A DNA stretch of 64,000 nt from Euleptes europaea (lineage: Eukaryota; Chordata; Lepidosauria; Squamata; Sphaerodactylidae). Below, piece by piece: positions 44,201-64,000 of the stretch; the first letter of the stretch is position 1, and each line of letters begins with the position of its first letter. The notes under the pieces were generated by a model. The model was not told where the DNA came from. It did not search any database and worked only from the letters and a program-made list of their open reading frames with translations. The position numbers were made by a program, and so were the translations under genes. Location: the NCBI RefSeq assembly GCF_029931775.1, contig NC_079318.1:30146159-30210158 (forward strand), given 5' to 3'.

Positions 44201-45261
44201 TTTTTCAGTGTATTAAAGTTTTTTAAAAGCACATTTCACACATATACATGCATATACTCAGTAAGGCCATTGGAGTATCAAGGGTGGATACTCTGGCAGC
44301 AGCTTTCTAGGGTCTCAGGTAGTGGTCTTTTATATCACCTACTATCTGATACTTTGAACTGGAAATGCCACCAATTGAACCAGGAGGCCATGAGAATGAA
44401 CAAGTTGGTCCGACAGGCTGGAAGAGGCAGAGACTGACAATGCAGTTTTGCAGAACTCTACAAACCCCTTCCCCATTACCTTACTGTAGAAAATAACAAA
44501 CCTGGAAAGTTACAACTACTGAGAACTGGTAATAGACCTGCCTCAATTTTGCAGTACAGAAACACCCACAAAAATGTTAACTGTTATAGCAGAAATAAGT
44601 TCTGAGACAAATGCTAAGGGATTTATACTAGCATGTGTTATCACTGAAGGCAAGAGAAAAGCCTTGGATACTAAAAGAGGACTGGCACTTTTTAAAAACT
44701 GGTGCTTCTCGTGCACAGAGGTTCTGGTCACATTTTCAAAACCATCTATGAGATCAAATATACAGCTCATATATTTGTAGCATATTACAAAGTAAACGAT
44801 ACAATGTTTTCTATATGTGGAAACATGTAATCTCATAAATAACATTTGATATTTAATTAATGTGCAGGAGTGCTCCAGAGCAAAGGTATCTAGAAAAACT
44901 ACACCGATGGAAAGAAATGGAGAAAATCAATGGTATACATTTGCTCTGTGCTATGCCTACAATTGAAGTTAGCCATGTATATATTAGCCATGATTATTAT
45001 TAAAATACTCACTAAGAAGAGGAAAAATGACAAGAAAGGACCGGAGTACAATAAACTGTGGAACACAGTTGCTTCGTATATTCTGGGCAAGTTCTAGAAA
45101 TCAAGCCCAGAAGAGGATTCCTAATGCATCAGTACCAATCCAGAAAGGAGGCCAGGTTGAGCCTGAAACCAAGTTCTTGGGAAAAATTTGGGAGAATTAC
45201 TAACAAGCCTTGTTCCCAATCGAAACACCATTATGCTTTCCTAAGGCTCAATGCAGGGTAA
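35203..45261 (+). CDS. SPMIP3: SPMIP3 (C1orf100), sperm microtubule inner protein 3 (exons 35203-40815 firm, last exon probable)
   Basis: A small protein of sperm flagellar doublet microtubules. The coding start ATG is at 35211. Exon 1 gives MAGPATSIRLRQFVDSKPN, exon 2 gives IVHHQGKDVHGFYPGQTARV, and exon 3 gives PIKREIVPQHDFDYLILKRY then WYTQTTYREAFTFPFYEPG. From memory, the human protein has IRLREF, HQGRDVQGYYPGQLARLHF, RYICFRRHSKP, WYKETTY and LPFYE at matching places. All three junctions keep frame (phase 2). Depending on the last exon, the protein is about 160-168 residues against 146 in human. It faces ADSS2 tail to tail, as at human 1q44. No promoter or 5' noncoding exon was identified, although the ATG exon begins after an acceptor, so one is expected upstream. 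Confidence 0.85.
35395..35560 (+). mobile_element. LINE 3' tail fragment
   Basis: CCTGGCAAATTTTAAGTAGA then TATGCCAATAAAGGTATTGA with TTGAA repeats; no coding part is clear. Confidence 0.5.
35840..36780. other. Unassigned GC-richer block in SPMIP3 intron 1
   Basis: A stretch with CpG-containing words (GCGCCCGCCCCAAACGCTAT, GGACTCGGCCGCTCCTGCGA) and a direct repeat TTTTGTCACC near 36380-36400. I saw no domain, paired ends or target duplication. A repeat origin is possible but unproven. Confidence 0.35.
37427..37720 (+). mobile_element. Sauria-type tRNA SINE with duplicated head
   Basis: GCAGTGTGGTGTAGTGGTTA, B box GGGTTTGATTCCCC, then a second GGCAGAGGCTAATCTGGTGA and GGATTTGTTTCCCCACTC segment, then GACCTCGGGCTAGTCACACT and the end CATATAAAAACCAACTCTTC. 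The internal B-box segment is repeated once, making this a longer variant; the SINE at 63297-63588 has the same layout. Confidence 0.88.
37729..37866. mobile_element. Near-perfect palindromic MITE, 138 bp
   Basis: Arms of about 60 bp: GGGCAAAAACGCATGGTCGC, TTTATCCTCCTTTAATCC and so on, against GCAACCATGCGTTTTCGCCC on the right. Flanked by ACT at 37726-37728 and 37867-37869. The GGGC start with 3-bp flanks fits Harbinger-type MITEs weakly. It abuts the tail of the preceding SINE. Confidence 0.8.
37998..38213 (-). mobile_element. tRNA-derived SINE, minus strand
   Basis: CACATGAAGCTGCCTTATGC at the low end and GAAAGCAGATGCTCCAGCAC at the high end are the reverse of the SINE at 2441-2660. Diverged. 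Confidence 0.8.
38345..38460 (+). mobile_element. Sauria-type SINE fragment
   Basis: CACTCTGCCATGAAGCTTGC, CTTCAGCCAGTCATTGTATC and GTTGTTGTGAGGATAAAATG; head and tail are lost. Confidence 0.65.
38595..38687 (+). CDS. SPMIP3: SPMIP3 second coding exon
   Basis: Acceptor TTTTCCTGCTAG ends at 38594, donor GTAAGA starts at 38688. 93 nt, entered and left in phase 2. Codes IVHHQGKDVHGFYPGQTARV, HVAYPPERQL. The HQGKDVHGFYPGQ core is the most conserved part seen. Confidence 0.92.
39075..39235. repeat. GT/G-rich low-complexity block
   Basis: Two (GT)n-(G)n blocks, TGTGTGTGTGTGTGGGGGG and TGTGTGTGTGTGGGGAGGG, then G-runs. It is inside the 1145-bp transposon. Confidence 0.8.
39430..39575. repeat. TTTGCA-rich minisatellite inside the transposon
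   Basis: Words TTGCTTTGCA, TAGTTTGCATGG or TTGTTTGCATGG, and TTGCAAA(T/C)(G/A)TG alternate about four times (unit near 35-40 bp with internal 6-mers). Several TGCAAACA and TTTGCA words are inverted copies, so hairpins are possible. Confidence 0.7.
39989..40629 (+). other. SPMIP3 intron 2, remainder
   Basis: No recognised repeat between the transposon and exon 3. Confidence 0.4.
40630..40815 (+). CDS. SPMIP3: SPMIP3 third coding exon
   Basis: Acceptor TTCATCTAG ends at 40629. Two donors are possible: GTAAGT at 40816 (phase 2, stronger) or GTGGGT at 40812 (phase 1). Codes PFKALQPAPPPIKREIVPQ, HDFDYLILKRYIHYQRTKKR, PHNWYTQTTYREAFTFPFYE and P-G. The WYTQTTYR and PFYE words mark the family. Confidence 0.9.
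40816..42639 (+). other. SPMIP3 intron 3, left part
   Basis: About 1.8 kb of AT-rich sequence without recognised repeat; a candidate place to look for conserved noncoding sequence. Confidence 0.4.
42640..42716 (+). mobile_element. Sauria-type SINE fragment
   Basis: AGCTTACCAATCTCATAGGG then TTGTTGTGAAGATAAAATGG; about 75 bp of an old copy. Confidence 0.55.
42719..43120 (-). mobile_element. CR1 LINE 3' end, minus strand
   Basis: From the low side: GAACATAACTGCAGCTGTGC, TGGATCAAACCCATGATCC, then GACAGTGAATTCCATAATTT and TGTCTCCAAGGCCTAGTATT. This is the reverse of the CR1 3' region also seen (plus sense) at 11863-12490. Decayed. Confidence 0.85.
43262..43620. repeat. Degenerate minisatellite in SPMIP3 intron 3
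   Basis: About six units of 50-75 bp share GGC(A/G)(G/A)(C/T)TC(A/G)CCC, GACTGCTC, GCAGG(T/C)G, then CCAAGGCTTCCCTCC with TCTCTTTCCCTCTTTCTCTT spacers. The open frames on both strands across it are by-products; the minus frame repeats an RERGKER word. Confidence 0.65.
43621..44254 (+). other. SPMIP3 intron 3, unassigned
   Basis: No recognised gene or repeat. Confidence 0.4.
44255..44420 (-). mobile_element. Old tRNA-derived SINE, minus strand
   Basis: TCTAGGGTCTCAGGTAGTGG, TATCACCTACTATCTGATAC and GAACTGGAAATGCCACCAAT resemble the reverse of the SINE at 2441-2660, strongly diverged. Confidence 0.6.
44868..45003 (+). CDS. Alternative candidate terminal exon of SPMIP3
   Basis: Acceptor TTAATTAATGTGCAG ends at 44867. 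Joined to exon 3 in phase 2 it stays open for 45 codons (SAPEQRYLEKLHRWKEMEKI and onward) to TAA at 45001-45003. The acceptor is good and the frame fits, but the peptide shows no likeness to the known C terminus. A shorter version stopping at the donor-like CAAAG|GTATCT would be an 18-nt microexon (44868-44885). Confidence 0.25.
45098..45261 (+). CDS. SPMIP3: Probable terminal exon of SPMIP3
   Basis: Open frame to TAA at 45259-45261. It can join exon 3 in two ways: phase 1 from donor 40811 to acceptor TTCTAG (exon from 45098), or phase 2 from donor 40815 to CCCAG (exon from 45111). It encodes FLMHQYQSRKEARLSLKPSS, WEKFGRITNKPCSQSKHHY and AFLRLNAG. As I recall it, the human end has KLATVSLNPRP and NAFKLK, so R-K-x-A-x-x-SL-x-P and AF-x-x-L could align at similar spacing. 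The likeness is weak. Confidence 0.5.
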
Positions 45262-46529
45262 TGTTTTAAAAAAACAACTACTCAAAACTAAATCTTGCAG
45301 TGGATAGCTGGCTGAAAAACAGGCTCAGCTGACTCACACTGATCAAAGAATGAAATAACAAAAACATCAGAAGAGAGATAAAAAGTAATGTCATATTAAG
45401 GCGTAAGAGCATCTGAATAAGTACAGTAGAGTCAGGATGAGGAAGCATGCTCTCTATCTCACCAAACACATTAAACTTAGAAGGGTTTGTCCTTCTAAAA
45501 TATTTGTGCATTATACATTACATTAGAGGGCAAATTTGAGTCTTAGAGGCACTTGGAAAAAGTAAAAATCATAGTCTTATAATGGTTCTATATTATGAGG
45601 CACAGCAGTTCCTCTTTCTCACAATGTGACTCATGTTATAACAAACTTATTCCTCTATTAACAGGGCTCAGGCAGTAAAGTTAGTGAGCGCACAGAAAAT
45701 CTTAGCTCTTTTTAACAGAAAATGCTAAACAGCATAGTGTTAAAATAGGGATGTCTCACATAATACTGTGAGGGTTCCACTAATATAAGGCTGTGACACA
45801 AATGGAGCACAGGAATGAAAGCCAAACACCTGTTTATTCATGTACTGCTGACACCATGGTCACAAATTACTGCCAACTTTCACAGAAAGTTAGGGTGGCA
45901 TTTTCACAGAAAAATAGTTTGTTAAGCCCTCTTCTTCCCCTGCCCAATGAAATGACAAATACTCTTTTTGATAATGAGTTCAAGCACTCAAATGGATTTT
46001 TCAAGACTCACAACTACAGCTGAAATCTTTAAAATGTATTTTCTGGGTCATTTCATGCATTACAGTCATAAACAGAACTGGAAAACTGTCGAATGCCTAG
46101 ACATAGAATCCAATTTTTAGAGACCAGGGCAATGAGGAATTTGGCATTTTCCAGCCATGTAGTTTATCAGTGTTTACGAACAGTAGTATTCAAGCGCTAA
46201 CTGGCAACAGTAACCCTTTAATAAATTATCAGTGTATACCTACGTCTTGAGTACTATTTGAAGTTCTCCCCTTAATCTAAAAAATATCACTGCAACGAAG
46301 AAAAGACTGAAATGAGCAAAGATATAGAAGGATTATGTAGGAACTGTGGGGGAGGAAAAACAGCATTCTTCACCTTCCAAAATAATGACCAAGGAGGAAA
46401 TAGCAAGTCATTAATAGTCTTGCGACTGTTGAAAAGTATGGTGGGAAAGAAATGAAACAAGTTACTCCTCTGCAGTACCAAAAGCTGCAAGGTAAGAGAT
46501 CAAATTAACAGGTGTGTCCTAAAATCATA
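45262..46529. other. Convergent intergenic region, left part
   Basis: Would hold the SPMIP3 3' UTR. AATAAA occurs at 46220-46225, nearly 1 kb past the stop; no firm signal was found nearer. Confidence 0.35.
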
Positions 46530-46735
46530 ATGAACGGGAGGGGCCGTGGCTCATCCCCCATGGCACGCAGAAGGTCCCAGGTTCAATCCCCAGCATCTCC
46601 AGGGACCAGGCAGGTAGGTGATGTGAAAGACCTCTGCCTGAGACCCTGGAGAGCCGCTGCCAGTCTGAGCAGACAATACGGACTTTGACAGACCAAGAGT
46701 CTGATTCAGTATAAAACAGCTTCATGTGTTCAACG
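46530..46735 (+). mobile_element. tRNA-derived SINE
   Basis: GGGAGGGGCCGTGGCTCATC, then GCACGCAGAAGGTCCCAGGT and CAATCCCCAGCATCTCCAGG. Matches 2441-2660 but lacks the segment between the A box and GCATGCAGAAGG. Ends AGCTTCATGTGTTCAACGG. Confidence 0.85.
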
Positions 46736-46925
46736 GCTTTTGCAAAACACAAACATGAGATGAATTGTATTGTCTTTGCATATTTGACAATAATACATCC
46801 AGGCTTTAAAAACAAACAAAAAACCTGTGTTTTCTTCAGTGGCTATTAAGCTAGGTAGCCCAGGGTATCCCTAAATCTGCCTGCCAGAACTTTGTGTGTC
46901 CATAATCCATGCAATGATTGTTCAT

Positions 46926-46931
46926 TTTATT
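46926..46931 (-). terminator. Possible ADSS2 polyadenylation signal
   Basis: AATAAA on the minus strand, about 775 bp past the ADSS2 stop. I noticed no nearer AATAAA in gene sense. Gives a plausible 3' UTR of about 0.8 kb (46900-47704). Confidence 0.4.
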
Positions 46932-47704
46932 TTCCGTCATCCTTTAAATAACTGGCACTGGTTGATTTTGGCATTAGGCTCATGAACTGATGGATCATTG
47001 GACTGAATGACAAACAGCAGAAACTCAAAAGTATCACAGTAAAACTATTATGAAAGCCTTATAGTAGTGAGCATAACACACCTGCAACATGTTTTGAGTA
47101 TCTTCATTTATAAATTAAGTTGTTGCACTATATACATATCAAGTACCTCTTCCCAATTCCCACCATCATCACACTAATTTTAATAAAAACCGTAACAAAA
47201 TTTTAGTTTTCTTCATCATTATAAAATCATCCCTCTTTTTTAATCACACATGACAACAGCAGCCATAAAGTTAACAACAGCTCAAGGAGTACAAATGATG
47301 AAAAACTTTATGTGCAAAACTGCATTAATTTTTTAAGCATCTAAAAATTCAGGAAGAAACATCACCAAAACCAGAGACAATAGAACACATGCTCATGAAA
47401 GTAATGTGATCCTAGATTTTCAAAGAAAAAGTTGGAATAAACATCTGAAAGAAAAATCTGGAGGCAGCAAGATAAAAATGGTGGCAACTGTGACAAATGT
47501 TCTGGAATCTGTGAAGTTATAAGAAATTTTATCGATAAATTCCAAAATCTTTATAAGAGTAGCAGTTGTTGTCTACACCAATCAGGCTCTTTAACATATA
47601 AGGCCCATCCTTCCAAAAGTCACTGTTTGTGAGCTATGAATAGGAGATACAAGGAATGAGCAGTTTCTTTGAGGAGTGTGCTTTCTTCCAAGAATCCAGT
47701 ATCT
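46932..47704 (-). other. ADSS2: Probable ADSS2 3' UTR
   Basis: Sequence between the stop and the candidate poly(A) signal. It is AT-rich and free of recognised repeats, as expected of an mRNA tail. Extent is inferred. Confidence 0.45.

Positions 47705-64000
<16,296 letters not shown>

Noticed and set aside
44543-44845. 100-codon minus frame in SPMIP3 intron 3
   Set aside because: AT-rich, no domain, no splice or promoter support.

Overview
The window reads as vertebrate nuclear DNA from a squamate reptile, most likely a gecko or close relative. It holds two multi-exon host genes with GT/AG introns. The rest is a dense layer of repeats typical of lizards: Sauria-type tRNA SINEs, BovB, CR1, L2-like and L1 LINEs, a Penelope-like element, and many small DNA transposons. 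The species call is an inference from the SINE types. No bacterial, plasmid or CRISPR content is present.

Host genes. The right third (47705-63709, minus strand) carries exons 2-13 of ADSS2, adenylosuccinate synthetase. All twelve exons keep frame across their splice junctions and give 395 residues. Exon 1, with the GTP P-loop, lies beyond the right edge. To its left, on the plus strand and converging on it, is SPMIP3 (C1orf100), a small sperm axoneme protein. Three of its exons are clear (35203-35278, 38595-38687, 40630-40815) and the terminal exon is probable near 45.1-45.26 kb. The SPMIP3-ADSS2 pair in convergent order matches human 1q44.

Layout. 1-35 kb is intergenic and made of repeats and unassigned sequence. 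35.2-45.3 kb is SPMIP3, whose introns hold SINEs, a 1.1-kb TA-flanked DNA transposon and a minisatellite. 45.3-47.7 kb is the convergent gap with the probable ADSS2 3' UTR. 47.7-64 kb is ADSS2, with SINEs and one DNA-transposon-like element in its introns.

Most interesting points. (1) A Penelope-like element at 28683-29590 sits in a 13-bp target duplication, has inverted terminal copies and a hammerhead-ribozyme-like motif. (2) A small hAT-like MITE family beginning TAGGGTTGCC is present in at least ten copies; eight have recognisable 8-bp target duplications. (3) The ADSS2 exon 2 donor is duplicated 18 nt downstream, in frame, next to a SINE. (4) The SPMIP3 C terminus is ambiguous. (5) Several LINE and SINE copies keep clean target duplications. 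I found no unknown multi-gene system and do not claim one.
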